Below, piece after piece: positions 17,405 to 26,229 of a stretch of 64,000 nucleotides of DNA. Where the stretch lies: contig NZ_JAGKQQ010000001.1 of the NCBI RefSeq assembly GCF_017939745.1, positions 3,348,001 to 3,412,000 on the forward strand, written 5' to 3'. Source of the DNA: Gemmata palustris (GTDB lineage: Bacteria; Planctomycetota; Planctomycetia; Gemmatales; Gemmataceae). A program made the position numbers and the translations under genes. The notes under the pieces were generated by a model. It searched no databases. It saw only the letters and a program-made list of their open reading frames with translations, and was not told the DNA's origin. Each line of letters begins with the position of its first letter. Position 1 is the first letter of the stretch.

Positions 17405-17932
17405 TTACGAGCGCGTGCGGCGCATGATGTCCCAATTGTGGATACTGATGCCGAGCACCGGCATACGGCCCGGTTGCTCGTCTTCGTGCGCGACGAACGC
17501 GATGCCCGTTGGGGCGTGGGGAGCCAGCTCCCGATTCGGATAGTACATCTCATCGCCGCTGTCATAAAAGAGCGGGAACTCCGACAGAGCCTCTTGAAGA
17601 GGGCTACCGATCCCGATCCGCCCTAACGCCCGCCCGCGGTATCCCTCAAACGCCCAGATACAGAACAAGTCGCCAGCCGCGTTGAAGTCGAAGCGAACTA
17701 CGTCCGCCCCGAAGAATATGACCGTGTTCCCCGACCCCAACGGGAGGGTGTTCCGAACGACCAATACTCCGGTGTTTTGATCGATCGCATCCCTCAAAGG
17801 AAAATCCGACTGGTACTCAATTTGGGTGGCGCCACGGAGTAACTCGCCGCACTCCGCAAGCGGCGTCCCGATTCGCCACCCGGCCGCAAAGAGCCCTGGG
17901 TACAAATCCGCGTCCAAGTCTATTCCTGCCAT
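17405..17932 (-). CDS. Hypothetical protein
   Basis: 175 residues, not recognised. Starts MAGIDLDADLYPGLFAAGW. It has no signal peptide or membrane helix, is moderately acidic and seems beta-rich (VIFFGADVVRFDFNAAGDL, RIGIGSPLQEAL). The motif GIGSPLQEALSEFPLFYD resembles stretches in small cytosolic proteins linked to toxin-immunity loci, but this is too weak to name a family. It ends 85 nt from structured element 2 and lies between MTEAEWL-family genes on the same strand. Confidence 0.65.
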   Translation of the reverse strand: MAGIDLDADLYPGLFAAGWRIGTPLAECGELLRGATQIEYQSDFPLRDAIDQNTGVLVVRNTLPLGSGNTVIFFGADVVRFDFNAAGDLFCIWAFEGYRGRALGRIGIGSPLQEALSEFPLFYDSGDEMYYPNRELAPHAPTGIAFVAHEDEQPGRMPVLGISIHNWDIMRRTRS

Positions 17933-18020
17933 TTCGCGCCACTCTCAACTGCGAACCGCTGGTTTCTGTAAAAGTCCACAACGAATACCGCCTTGTCGAA
18001 CCACCATCATCGTACCCTTG

Positions 18021-18764
18021 CTACTCCTTGCCGAGCGCCAAGTCTACGACCCAGCACCCGCGGACGTGCGGCCCGTCGTTGCGGCAGTGATCGAGGACAT
18101 CGGCGTTGTCACAGCCCGCGTCCTGGATCGCGTCGGCGAGAATCGGCATCACGCTGAAGTCACGTGATTCGTACATCTGTGCGGCGAGTGCAACTGCCGT
18201 GGACGTGCGCCACGAGGGGGAGAAGGGCACGGGGCGGAACGGGTTCCCGAAGATATCGCGGAGTAAGTTGACCATCTCTGCGGCAGGATCGGGATCTGTC
18301 CAACCCATTGGTTCGCCGGAACCACCCCATGCCTCCGCCCAACTGCTCAACATTTCCTCGGTATCTTCTGCACTCAGCCCAGACGACGTTTCGAGAGCGT
18401 GGCCTTCGAGTGCGAGCGCTGCGCTTGCCCAGGTCAGATTGAGTAGGAATAGCTCATCCGCCAGAATCGCAGCGCTCTGATACGCGGCTTCGTCGGCCCG
18501 GCTTTGGATTCGGTTATCCGCGCCCAGCATGTTACCATTGGCTATATCGGCAGCTTCAGTAAGTTCCTCGGCGGTCGCCGCCCCGTCGGCATAGCGCTCG
18601 GCAGCGAGTACCGCGTTCCAGCTTCCATCGTCGCTCATCAGGCGACGGACTCTGTAGCAGCACGCGCACGCGAAGAGTCGACGCTTCCGCTCCGGGCTTC
18701 GGTCGCCGAGCCACCTCAGCATCACTCGCGGGTGAGTACACGCCAACCATTCCGCTTCGGTCAT
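18021..18764 (-). CDS. MTEAEWL-family protein of unknown function, intact copy 4
   Basis: 247 residues. MTEAEWLACTHPRVMLRWL and a cysteine cluster FACACCYRVRRLM form the N-terminus. The middle is Ala/Glu-rich and differs from copy 3. Then come LLRDIFGNPFRPVPFSPSW and the tail MPILADAIQDAGCD, VLDHCRNDGPH, RGCWVVDLALGKE. The last 230 nt are far more similar to copy 3 than the rest of the gene, suggesting a conserved module or gene conversion. Function unknown. Confidence 0.8.
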   Translation of the reverse strand: MTEAEWLACTHPRVMLRWLGDRSPERKRRLFACACCYRVRRLMSDDGSWNAVLAAERYADGAATAEELTEAADIANGNMLGADNRIQSRADEAAYQSAAILADELFLLNLTWASAALALEGHALETSSGLSAEDTEEMLSSWAEAWGGSGEPMGWTDPDPAAEMVNLLRDIFGNPFRPVPFSPSWRTSTAVALAAQMYESRDFSVMPILADAIQDAGCDNADVLDHCRNDGPHVRGCWVVDLALGKE

Positions 18765-18787
18765 TGCTTGCCCTCACGGGAATGCTT

Positions 18788-18807
18788 CCAGCATGACCGA
18801 TTCCGCG
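18788..18807 (-). promoter_or_regulatory. Conserved upstream block of MTEAEWL-family genes, second copy
   Basis: CCAGCATGACCGATTCCGCG lies ahead of the 18764 start and matches 16901-16920. Confidence 0.4.
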
Positions 18808-18928
18808 CCTTACGCCCAGGCGAGTTGCGCGCCCGGAGCGGAAACCCGCGCCACCTAAAAAGGGGCTCGCACCACCCGTTGCGTCGGTTAGAATCGCCGC
18901 ACTCGCTCCTCACCACGGGTACCCCCAC

Positions 18929-20287
18929 ATGCGCGCCCGCTCCTGCCTCGCTGTCGCCATCGCGCTCGTCGTCTCCGCGCTCAGTGCTGCGGCCGATCAA
19001 CCGCCCAAGCCCACGGCGGTGCGGGTCGGGTCCGCGACCGTCGAACTCGAAGCCGATGACGGCATGGTCATTGGCGGGGGGATTCTCCCCTACAAGGTGA
19101 AGGGGCAGGAGGGGAAGCTCCGCGCGGTCGCGACCGTGATCGAGAAGCCCGGCGCGGGCAAGGTGTGCGTCGTCGCGTGCGACGTGCTCATGCTCAACCG
19201 CGACCTGCTCGACCCGGTGACCGAGGAGGTCGCGAAGGCGCTCAAGATCCCCGAAGCGCACGTCCTCATCAACTGCACGCACACGCACCACGCCCCGACC
19301 ACCGTCACCATTCACGGGTACGAGCGCGACGAACTCTTCTGCCGCCGGGTGCAGAAGGCGATCGTGAAGGGGGCCAAAGACGCCGACGCGAAGCTCAGCG
19401 CGGGCGACGCGACGTTCCACTTCCGGCTCGGCGAGGAATCGTCCGTCGGGCAGAACAGCCGGCTGCTCCTGAAGGACAACAGTATCTTCTGGATCGGCCC
19501 GCGCGACGACACGGTGCGCCCGACCGGGCCGTTCGACCCGGAGCTCCCGGTGCTCGCGTTCCGCGGCGCGAACGACAAGCCGCTCGCGGTGCTGTTCAAC
19601 CACTCCACGCACACGATCGGGGTGCGCACGTCCGGGCGCTCGCCGTCGTTCTACGGCCTCGCGGCTCAGGAACTCGAAGCCGAACTCGGCGGCACGTTCC
19701 TGTTCCTGGAGGGCGCGTCCGGCTCCACGCACAACCTCGGGTCCACGGCCACGGAAAACACCCTTCGCATCAAGCAGGCCGTGAAGGACGCACTGGAGAA
19801 GACCGCCCCGCGCCCGGTGGCACGCGTGACCGCGGTGAAGAAGCCGTTCGCGTTCAAGGTGCGCGCGTTCGACGAGGCGAAGGAAGAGGCCGCAGTCTCG
19901 GCGTACTGCAAGGCGCGCGCGGGGAAGCAAGCGGAGGCCTACACCGACGTGTTCCGCGCGCAGCGCAAGGTGCTGGCCCCGAAACAGGGCGAGGAGCGGA
20001 CGACGGTGATTCAAGCAGTGCTGATCGGCGACGTGGCCGTTGTGGGCGTGCCGGCCGAGTTCTTCACGGTGCTGGGCCAGGACATCAAGCGCCGGTCCCC
20101 GTTCCGGTACACGTATGTCGCGGAACTGGCGAACGACTACGTCGGCTACCTGCCGGACAAGAAGGCGTTCGAGTTGGGCGGCTACCAAACGTGGACCGGG
20201 CTCCACAGTTTCGCCGAACGCGACACCGGCGAGCGCATGGTCGACGCCGTGGTGACGATGCTGGAGGAACTGGCGAAGAAGCAGTGA
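18929..20287 (+). CDS. Secreted neutral/alkaline ceramidase-like protein
   Basis: 452 residues with a signal peptide (MRARSCLAVAIALVVSALSAAADQ, cleavage probably after the Ala-rich end near residue 23). The body resembles the N-terminal domain of neutral/alkaline non-lysosomal ceramidases found in many planctomycetes: INCTHTHHAPTTV near residue 115 and LFNHSTHTIGV near 225 supply the histidines expected for the metal site, with YVGYLPDKKAFELGGY later. The usual C-terminal beta-domain is absent, so the substrate may not be ceramide. It is expected to act outside the cytoplasm as a hydrolase. It stands alone, with repeat R3 downstream. Confidence 0.75.
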   Translation: MRARSCLAVAIALVVSALSAAADQPPKPTAVRVGSATVELEADDGMVIGGGILPYKVKGQEGKLRAVATVIEKPGAGKVCVVACDVLMLNRDLLDPVTEEVAKALKIPEAHVLINCTHTHHAPTTVTIHGYERDELFCRRVQKAIVKGAKDADAKLSAGDATFHFRLGEESSVGQNSRLLLKDNSIFWIGPRDDTVRPTGPFDPELPVLAFRGANDKPLAVLFNHSTHTIGVRTSGRSPSFYGLAAQELEAELGGTFLFLEGASGSTHNLGSTATENTLRIKQAVKDALEKTAPRPVARVTAVKKPFAFKVRAFDEAKEEAAVSAYCKARAGKQAEAYTDVFRAQRKVLAPKQGEERTTVIQAVLIGDVAVVGVPAEFFTVLGQDIKRRSPFRYTYVAELANDYVGYLPDKKAFELGGYQTWTGLHSFAERDTGERMVDAVVTMLEELAKKQ

Positions 20288-20322
20288 GGCGGTCGCAGTG
20301 CTTTCTTGTTGTGTGGGTCTTT

Positions 20323-20549
20323 CTTGTAGGGCGGGTCAAGGCTTTGCGCAGGCCCACCATTACCCCCCCCCGGGTACGAACGGAACCCGCTCGCCCCGGA
20401 TGACCCGGCGGGCCAAAGAGCCGATGGTGGCGTTCTTGTAGCCCGTCTTTGACATGCCGGATGATCCGAGGTTTGGGAGCGCGTCGGTTGCGTTCGCGCT
20501 CGCCGGGGGAAATGGTGGGCCTGCGCAGAGCCTTGACCCACCCTACAAG
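20323..20549. repeat. R3 palindromic element (inverted pair)
   Basis: GTAGGGCGGGTCAAGGC with TTTGCGCAGGCCCACCA at 20327-20360 is repeated inverted at 20512-20545. The middle contains CATGCCGGATGATCCGAGG, also found at 30227 and 30325 in R3 copies. It separates two convergent genes. Confidence 0.7.
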
Positions 20550-20560
20550 AACGCCGCACG

Positions 20561-23500
20561 CTACTTCTTCCCCTTCAGGCGCCCGAGCGCGCCCGCGGCA
20601 TCGCGCGTGAGCGTGAGATCGGGTCCACCCGTGGCCAGACGCGCCAGTAACGTCTGCGCCTCGGGGGTGCCGATCCGCTCCAACACTTCCACGGCCCGAA
20701 CCGCGCGCAAGTGCTCTCCCGATAGCTTGGTTTCCTTGACGTTCGTGAGAATCGCGTTGAGGCGCGTGCGCACTTCGGGCACGTCCGATTTCCCGGCCGC
20801 CGCGCGGAGTTGGGTGGCTGCGGTCGGGGCGAGCGCGGTCAGTTCTTTCGACGCGCCCTCTCGTTCCGCGAAGTCGGAACTGCCCAGCTTCCCGATCAAC
20901 GCGGCGACGATTTTGGGGTCCGCGGGCGCCAGTGGTTCGACCCGGTCCGTGATGAACTTGAGCGCCGCGGTCGGGTCCGTGGACAGGTACCGGATCGCCG
21001 CGAACCCCTTCCGGGCGCTCGGGTCCGCCAGGTCCGCCCACGCCGCGTCCGCGTTTTGGGGCGTGGGGGCCGGGGACAGTCGCCCCCCGGTCGCGTCCCA
21101 GATCAGGAGCGTGCGGTCGGTTGCGAACGTACACAGGCGCGTCCCGTCCGGGGAGAACCGCACCCCCCACGGCTTGCCAACGTGTCCCGTGAAACGGAGC
21201 CGCTCCGACCCGGTCGCCACCTCGTACACGCGCACGTCCGCGCCGTGAGTGGCGGCGAGCGTTCGCCCGTCCGGGGAAAATTCCAGCGCCGGCGAGCCCC
21301 GATCACCGGGCTCCTTCGCGACCGGTTCCACCAAAACGCGCAGCTCGCGCCCGGTGCCCGCATCGGCGAGCCCCACGGCTCCGTCTTTATCGGCCAACGC
21401 CAAATAGCGCTCATCGGGAGAGACCGCCACCGCGCCCGACCACTTCTCGGCCAGCCGGAACTCCTCTTTGCCGGTCGCAAAATCGATCACGCGAGCACCG
21501 GGCGCGCCGTCACGCACCAGCACCCGTTTTCCGTCTCGGAAGAACACGAGCCGACTCACGACACCACCAGTGTGCGGAATCGTTCGCACTTCTTTTCGCC
21601 CGATCACGTCCCACACGTGTAGCGCCTTCTGTCCCCCGCTCACCAGGAACTTCCCGTCCGGGGTGAAGGTCAGGGCACGCACCATTCCGTCTTTGGCCAC
21701 GAACGAGTGCAACTCCTTGCCCGTTACCGGCTCCCAGAGCCGGACCGTTCCGTCTTGGCTCCCGGTCGCCAGCAGAGATCCGTCCGGGCTGTACGCGATC
21801 CTCTCGATCCCGGACTTGTGCCCGACGAACTCGAGCACCTTTCGGCCCGTCGTTGCGTCCCACACCCGGGCGACGTTGTCCGTGTACGAAGCGCCGGACA
21901 CCACGCGCGTTCCGTCCCGCGACCACGTCGCGTCGCTGATCGTGTACCGGTGCCCGCCGGTATCATCAACCGGCTTCCCCGTCGCGGCATCCCAGACGCT
22001 CACCCGGCGCCCGTCCGCCGCGAACAGCCGCTTACCGTCTCCCGTGAACGCGGCGTGGAACACCTGGAAATCGTGAACCTGAATGTCCCGGAGTTTCTTC
22101 CGCGTGCCCAAGTCCCAGATCCGGATCGTGGTCGCCTTGGCGCCCCCCGCAAGGGTCTTCCCGTCCGGGGAGAACGCCAGGAATTGACCGAGGCGCTCGG
22201 GCTGATCGGCCAGTTCGGGCAGTTCCTTTCCCGTGTCTACGTCCCACATTCGGACCTTCGTTGTCTTCTGGTCCTCGCGGGCCAGGAGTTTGCCGTCCGG
22301 AGAGAAGCAGACCGCCTCTGTGAATTGCTGCCCGGTCGGTGGAAGTTGGAGCAGCGACTTCGCGGTACCCGCATCCCACACCGACACCGAGCCGTCGGTC
22401 AACCAGTACGCGACGCGCTTCGAGTCCGTTGAGAATTGAATGGGGTTGTGAAAGACCGCTTGCCCGGAGCAGGGGCCGAGATCGGTCCAGCGTTCTTTGT
22501 CGGCGTTCCAGATGCGGAAGGCCGCGAGCCCTTGAGCACCAATGTCCCGCTGAAGAACCGCCACGGTCTTCCCGTCCGGCGCGAGCCCGGCAACGGACAA
22601 CTCACTGATTGGGGGCAGCTTCCGAATCGTCTCCCCCGACACCGGATCGATCAGGCGACTCTCGTTCTGGTCCCGCACGATGGCAACCAACTTCGCGCCG
22701 GCAGAGCTGAGGGTGAACCGAATATGTTGCGGTCCCGGTTTCGTCAACCCGTCCCAGAGCGCGATCGGGCGCCCCGACTCGCCGTCCCAAAGTTTGTACC
22801 CATCACGCCCCCGGGACGCGACCAGCTTCCCGTCCGCGCCGACGATCATGCTCTCGATCGTTTCGCCGTGGTGGAACCGGATCGACCCGAGGCGCGCGAC
22901 CGCGCCGGGCGGGAGCGGGTCGCCGAACACGTCCGTTGTTGGTGTGGGGGCGGCTTTCGCAACGGGTTGCGTCGCGTGCGCGGCCGGCGCGGGAGCGGGC
23001 GGGGCTTCGACCGGTTGGCCGGCCGCCGCCAGAACGAACGCCAGAACCGTAACGGCCGGCGCGAGCAGCACCGCGCGCCACCGGGGGCTCCCCCCCAGAA
23101 GTGCCGCGAGCGCGGGCGGAACACCCGAGCCGGCACTTGCCATTACGACCGCGACCGTGCGCTCCACGAGTGCGGCCGATACCGGCGGCGGGGCGCCGAA
23201 GACGAGCGCGGGCGCGGCCAGCGGGAGGCCGTAGCGCGCGAGGCGCAGGCGGAGCCGATCGCGCCCTCGATCGAGGCGCCCGCGCAGCACCCCGGGTTCG
23301 CACCCGATTCGCCGCGCGGCTTCTTCGTGCGTCAATTCCTGGAGGTAGCACAACACGAGGGGGAGCCGGTAATTCTCCGAGAGGGCTGCGATCTCGGCGT
23401 CGAGCACTTCACGGACTTCCTTCCACGTGAGGTCGTCCGAGGTGGGGGCCGGGACCCGGCGCGCGGATTCGCGCTTGCGGCGCCGGTCCTCGCCGCGGCG

Positions 23501-23809
23501 CGCCCGGTGGGCGATCCGGACGGCCGCGGCGTGTAACCACCCGGCCAGCGCGCCAGGGCGCGTCAATCGGCCGGCGGAGCGCACCAGGAGCAGGAACACG
23601 GCCTGGAACGCATCGTCCGCGGCGGACTCTCCGAGGACGTGCCGACACGTGCGAAGGACGAGCGGTCCGTTGCGCCGGACCAGTTCGGCGAACGCGGCCT
23701 CGTCGCGCTCCACCGCGTAGCGCTGGAGCAACACGGTATCGGCCGGGGCGACTTCGGTGCGCGGAGTGATGTCCCGTGCGAGTTGAATCAAGCGCGCAGA
23801 ACCGGTCAT
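20561..23809 (-). CDS. ECF sigma factor fused to membrane segment and WD40 propeller
   Basis: 1082 residues. Sigma region 2 lies at about 30-105 (DEAAFAELVRRNGPLV, AADDAFQAVFLLLVR). Region 4 lies at about 125-195 (LSENYRLPLVLCYLQELTHEEAARRI). A hydrophobic helix follows near 245-265 (AVLLAPAVTVLAFVLAAAG), then a Pro/Ala linker. A long WD40-type propeller runs at about 300-900 (repeating FSPDGKTLA, VWDAATGK, IWDLGTRK). The final 180 residues are helical, HEAT-like (LIGKLGSSDFAEREGASKELTAL). The start MTGSARLIQLARDI has a GGAGG 11 nt upstream. It belongs to the known Gemmata type of ECF factors with large, presumably extracytoplasmic extensions; ligand and regulon are unknown. Confidence 0.88.
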   Translation of the reverse strand: MTGSARLIQLARDITPRTEVAPADTVLLQRYAVERDEAAFAELVRRNGPLVLRTCRHVLGESAADDAFQAVFLLLVRSAGRLTRPGALAGWLHAAAVRIAHRARRGEDRRRKRESARRVPAPTSDDLTWKEVREVLDAEIAALSENYRLPLVLCYLQELTHEEAARRIGCEPGVLRGRLDRGRDRLRLRLARYGLPLAAPALVFGAPPPVSAALVERTVAVVMASAGSGVPPALAALLGGSPRWRAVLLAPAVTVLAFVLAAAGQPVEAPPAPAPAAHATQPVAKAAPTPTTDVFGDPLPPGAVARLGSIRFHHGETIESMIVGADGKLVASRGRDGYKLWDGESGRPIALWDGLTKPGPQHIRFTLSSAGAKLVAIVRDQNESRLIDPVSGETIRKLPPISELSVAGLAPDGKTVAVLQRDIGAQGLAAFRIWNADKERWTDLGPCSGQAVFHNPIQFSTDSKRVAYWLTDGSVSVWDAGTAKSLLQLPPTGQQFTEAVCFSPDGKLLAREDQKTTKVRMWDVDTGKELPELADQPERLGQFLAFSPDGKTLAGGAKATTIRIWDLGTRKKLRDIQVHDFQVFHAAFTGDGKRLFAADGRRVSVWDAATGKPVDDTGGHRYTISDATWSRDGTRVVSGASYTDNVARVWDATTGRKVLEFVGHKSGIERIAYSPDGSLLATGSQDGTVRLWEPVTGKELHSFVAKDGMVRALTFTPDGKFLVSGGQKALHVWDVIGRKEVRTIPHTGGVVSRLVFFRDGKRVLVRDGAPGARVIDFATGKEEFRLAEKWSGAVAVSPDERYLALADKDGAVGLADAGTGRELRVLVEPVAKEPGDRGSPALEFSPDGRTLAATHGADVRVYEVATGSERLRFTGHVGKPWGVRFSPDGTRLCTFATDRTLLIWDATGGRLSPAPTPQNADAAWADLADPSARKGFAAIRYLSTDPTAALKFITDRVEPLAPADPKIVAALIGKLGSSDFAEREGASKELTALAPTAATQLRAAAGKSDVPEVRTRLNAILTNVKETKLSGEHLRAVRAVEVLERIGTPEAQTLLARLATGGPDLTLTRDAAGALGRLKGKK

Positions 23810-23912
23810 GCAAGTGCCTCCGAGGGTGTTCTACCCGAGAACTCCCCGCCGGCGGGCCGCACAACATGCCCGATTCCAAAAAAGTTCGCGCTTGGGAACC
23901 GCGCTCCGCGGT

Positions 23913-24482
23913 CTACACCGCGAGCCGCGAGCGGAACCGGCGCGCGACCGCGAGGCACCCCATTCCACTCAGCGCGAGCACCATGCCCGGAGGCGCCGGC
24001 GTCGGAGTCACGGTGGACGGCCCGATTTCCCAGTGTCCCGTTCCGCTGCCGATTGCATCCGTCGGGCGGGTGATCGCGAACCACTGCGAGGCACCCGGCG
24101 ACAGTGCCTGGGAATCCAGGAACGTTTGAACGAGCCCCGACTCGCCGATTTGGTCCCCGAGGACCGAGCTGCCGAGCCCGGTCGGTATCCCGGTCAGCGG
24201 GTCCACGGCGAGGTCGGGGAACACCCCGTTCAGCGCATAGACCGTCGTTCCTCCGGCCTGATCCTTGAAGGTGAAGGAGTAGTTCTGAACCTCGGACGTC
24301 GAGAGCGCACCGTCGAGCAGGTCCGCCTGATCGACCTGGAAACTGCCGGTCAGTGACCCGCCGCTATCCGACGAATCCGTCTTGAAGCTGTACGTGATGA
24401 ACCCGGCGCGTGCCGGCGACGCCACGGCAAGAAGGGCGGCCACAGCAGCGCCGGTGGCCCACATGCGAACGGTGCGCGACAT
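23913..24482 (-). CDS. Secreted PEP-CTERM-like anchored protein
   Basis: 189 residues from MSRTVRMWATG; an open extension to 24731 has no suitable start. It has a signal peptide (AAVAALLAVASPARAG), then a beta-rich body (FITYSFKTDSSDSGGSLTGSF) and a C-terminal sorting-like signal: PAPPGMVLALSGMGCLAVARRFRSR, that is a Pro-rich turn, a hydrophobic helix and an Arg cluster, as in PEP-CTERM variants of planctomycetes. It would be exported and processed by an exosortase-type system, none of which is in the window. Function unknown. Confidence 0.75.
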   Translation of the reverse strand: MSRTVRMWATGAAVAALLAVASPARAGFITYSFKTDSSDSGGSLTGSFQVDQADLLDGALSTSEVQNYSFTFKDQAGGTTVYALNGVFPDLAVDPLTGIPTGLGSSVLGDQIGESGLVQTFLDSQALSPGASQWFAITRPTDAIGSGTGHWEIGPSTVTPTPAPPGMVLALSGMGCLAVARRFRSRLAV

Positions 24483-24817
24483 TGGACTCTCCACGAGTGC
24501 GGAATCGGGGCACACAGCGTGAATCCAGAAATCGGCGCGAACCGGCCAAAATCTTCGCGCACCCGGCGCTCGTACCCGGCAGGAGCGAACCCGGACCGGG
24601 TAAGTGGATGCGCAAGCGTGCGTCACCGCGCGGGGCGCAAAAACAGCGCGAAGCCGAGCGCGGCCGCGACCACCGCGCCCATCATCATCCCGTGCGCGGC
24701 TAACATTCGCTAACGTTTCGGGCCGCCCCAATGGGAACCGCGAAACGCCGGTGATTTCGCGGGTACGCGGCTAACATCGGCTCACATCGGCTCACATTTT
24801 CGGGTCGTGCCGGTCCC
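24483..24817. other. Intergenic stretch with short direct repeats
   Basis: No credible gene. Near the right end (24766-24800) GGCTAACATC, CGGCTCACAT and CGGCTCACAT follow one another, and GCTAACATTCGCTAACG lies at 24700. These may be operator-like repeats or noise. Confidence 0.3.
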
Positions 24818-25852
24818 TTATGGGCCGCCGACCGCGCGCGGGCCGTCCCGTGCGGGCGCGGGCATGTACGCGGGCCAGTGGAACCACGAGTAGTATTCGG
24901 CCCCGCTCGTCCGCGCGCCCAGGTAGCCCCGGCGCACCGCCTCGGCCGGGGAGGGCAGCCCGAAGCAGTCGGCCACGATCTCGGCGCAGTTGGCCAGCCC
25001 CACGCCGGTGCCCCCGCGGGTCACGCCCCCGGCGAACAGGTTCGCGAAATCCGCCCCGGCGCGCGCGGCCAGGAACTCCGCCTGGTCGGGCGCGATGGCG
25101 TTCTGCACCACCCACCGGGTGAGCCCCGCCGCGACCGGGAACACCCACAGCGTGACCGCCCCGCCCGCCGCGAACCGGACCGCGTTGTTCACGTAGTTGT
25201 ACACGACGCGGTCGATGCTCGACGTCTCCAGGCACCGGGCCGAGATCGCCCCGGTGAACGCGCACCGGACGCCGACCGAGACCGGGCCGGCCGGCCCCTG
25301 GGTGGCCATCCCGTCCCACTTGTCGGTGAAGTGATCGATGCCGTGGGCCTTGGTCGCCTCGTCCGCGGCGCGCACCGCCGGGTCGATGTCCGGGAGCAGG
25401 TTGCGCATGATCTTGGCGTGGTCCCGGGCCGCGTCCACGCACCGGCGCACGAGGGCGTGGTCGCCGGGCATCATCCCGAGCATTTCGGCCGTGCCGAGGA
25501 ACACGGTGAGCCCGCCTCCGCGGATGTCGTGGATCGCCTTCCGCACGGCCGGGTCGCACGCGCCGGCGGCCTGCGTCGCGGCCCCGAGCTGGCGCGCGGC
25601 GCCCATCAGCCCCTCGTCCCCGACGCGCTGGATGTACGCTTCCAGGGCGGCGAAATCGGGCGCGTGCCGCATCGTGTTCCACAGAAGCGGGAGCCCGTTG
25701 ACGTCCCGGTACACGCGCGCGAGCAGCTCGCGATCGGCGGGCGCGAAGCGCGCGGTAGGCACCTCGTACCCGGCCCCGTCGAACCGCTCGGACCGGTTAC
25801 TCGCGAGGGTAACGGGTGCCAACTCGTAGAGCGCGTGGGGGATGGTGGGCAT
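24818..25852 (-). CDS. Cytosolic histidine-kinase-like protein with degenerate ATP-binding motif
   Basis: 344 residues from MPTIPHALYEL; an extension to 25972 is open but has no better start. HDIRGGGLTVFLG (His 108) matches the phospho-acceptor H-box of a DHp domain. Downstream RVVYNYVNNAVRFA is an N-box of a HATPase_c domain and TRGGTGVGLANCAEIV a G2-like box. The G1 box, normally DxGxG, appears as VVQNAIAPDQAEF, without the aspartate and glycines. There is no sensor, membrane or receiver domain. It may be a phosphotransfer or scaffold protein rather than an active kinase. No response regulator is adjacent. Confidence 0.65.
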   Translation of the reverse strand: MPTIPHALYELAPVTLASNRSERFDGAGYEVPTARFAPADRELLARVYRDVNGLPLLWNTMRHAPDFAALEAYIQRVGDEGLMGAARQLGAATQAAGACDPAVRKAIHDIRGGGLTVFLGTAEMLGMMPGDHALVRRCVDAARDHAKIMRNLLPDIDPAVRAADEATKAHGIDHFTDKWDGMATQGPAGPVSVGVRCAFTGAISARCLETSSIDRVVYNYVNNAVRFAAGGAVTLWVFPVAAGLTRWVVQNAIAPDQAEFLAARAGADFANLFAGGVTRGGTGVGLANCAEIVADCFGLPSPAEAVRRGYLGARTSGAEYYSWFHWPAYMPAPARDGPRAVGGP

Positions 25853-26229
25853 GTGCGGTCTCGGACGGCCGAAAATAGTGGGGAGAGTGGGCGAATAAAG
25901 CATACTACGGGCTCGGCCCCCGCCGCGCGAAACTCCCGGAAATTTTGATGAATCGGCCCCCTCAATACGCAACGCACCGACTCCCCGCCCGATGGGGCCG
26001 CGCGTCGCGCGGTCGAGCGATACTACCCGATGGCAGAAGTGGGCGCGATGTGGGCGGAGGGCACGCTAATTGGCAGTGCCACATCAGGCGTTTGCTGACG
26101 GCCGCTTTCTCGTCACAGCCATCGGTCGGGAGATTCCTGAGTTGGCCTGGCAAGAGCGCGGCTGCGGAGCTACTCTTTACCTCAAAATGGAGTTACAATT
26201 TTTAACCCACTCAAAAAACGGAGGCGAGC
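25853..26229. other. Intergenic region upstream of the TIGR04255-like operon
   Basis: No convincing gene. The last 60 nt are AT-richer than their surroundings (TTACAATTTTTAACCC at about 26192), as expected for a promoter. GGAGG at 26220-26224 is the ribosome-binding site of the next gene. Confidence 0.4.

Noticed and set aside
18761-20206. 481-residue minus-strand frame opposite the ceramidase-like gene
   Set aside because: Composition of a shadow frame; the plus strand has a signal peptide and family motifs.
20310-20560. CRISPR-like appearance of regularly repeated blocks (R3, also 30035-30390 and 39274-39590)
   Set aside because: Units are inverted pairs with unequal spacing; there are no uniform direct repeats with unique spacers and no cas genes.
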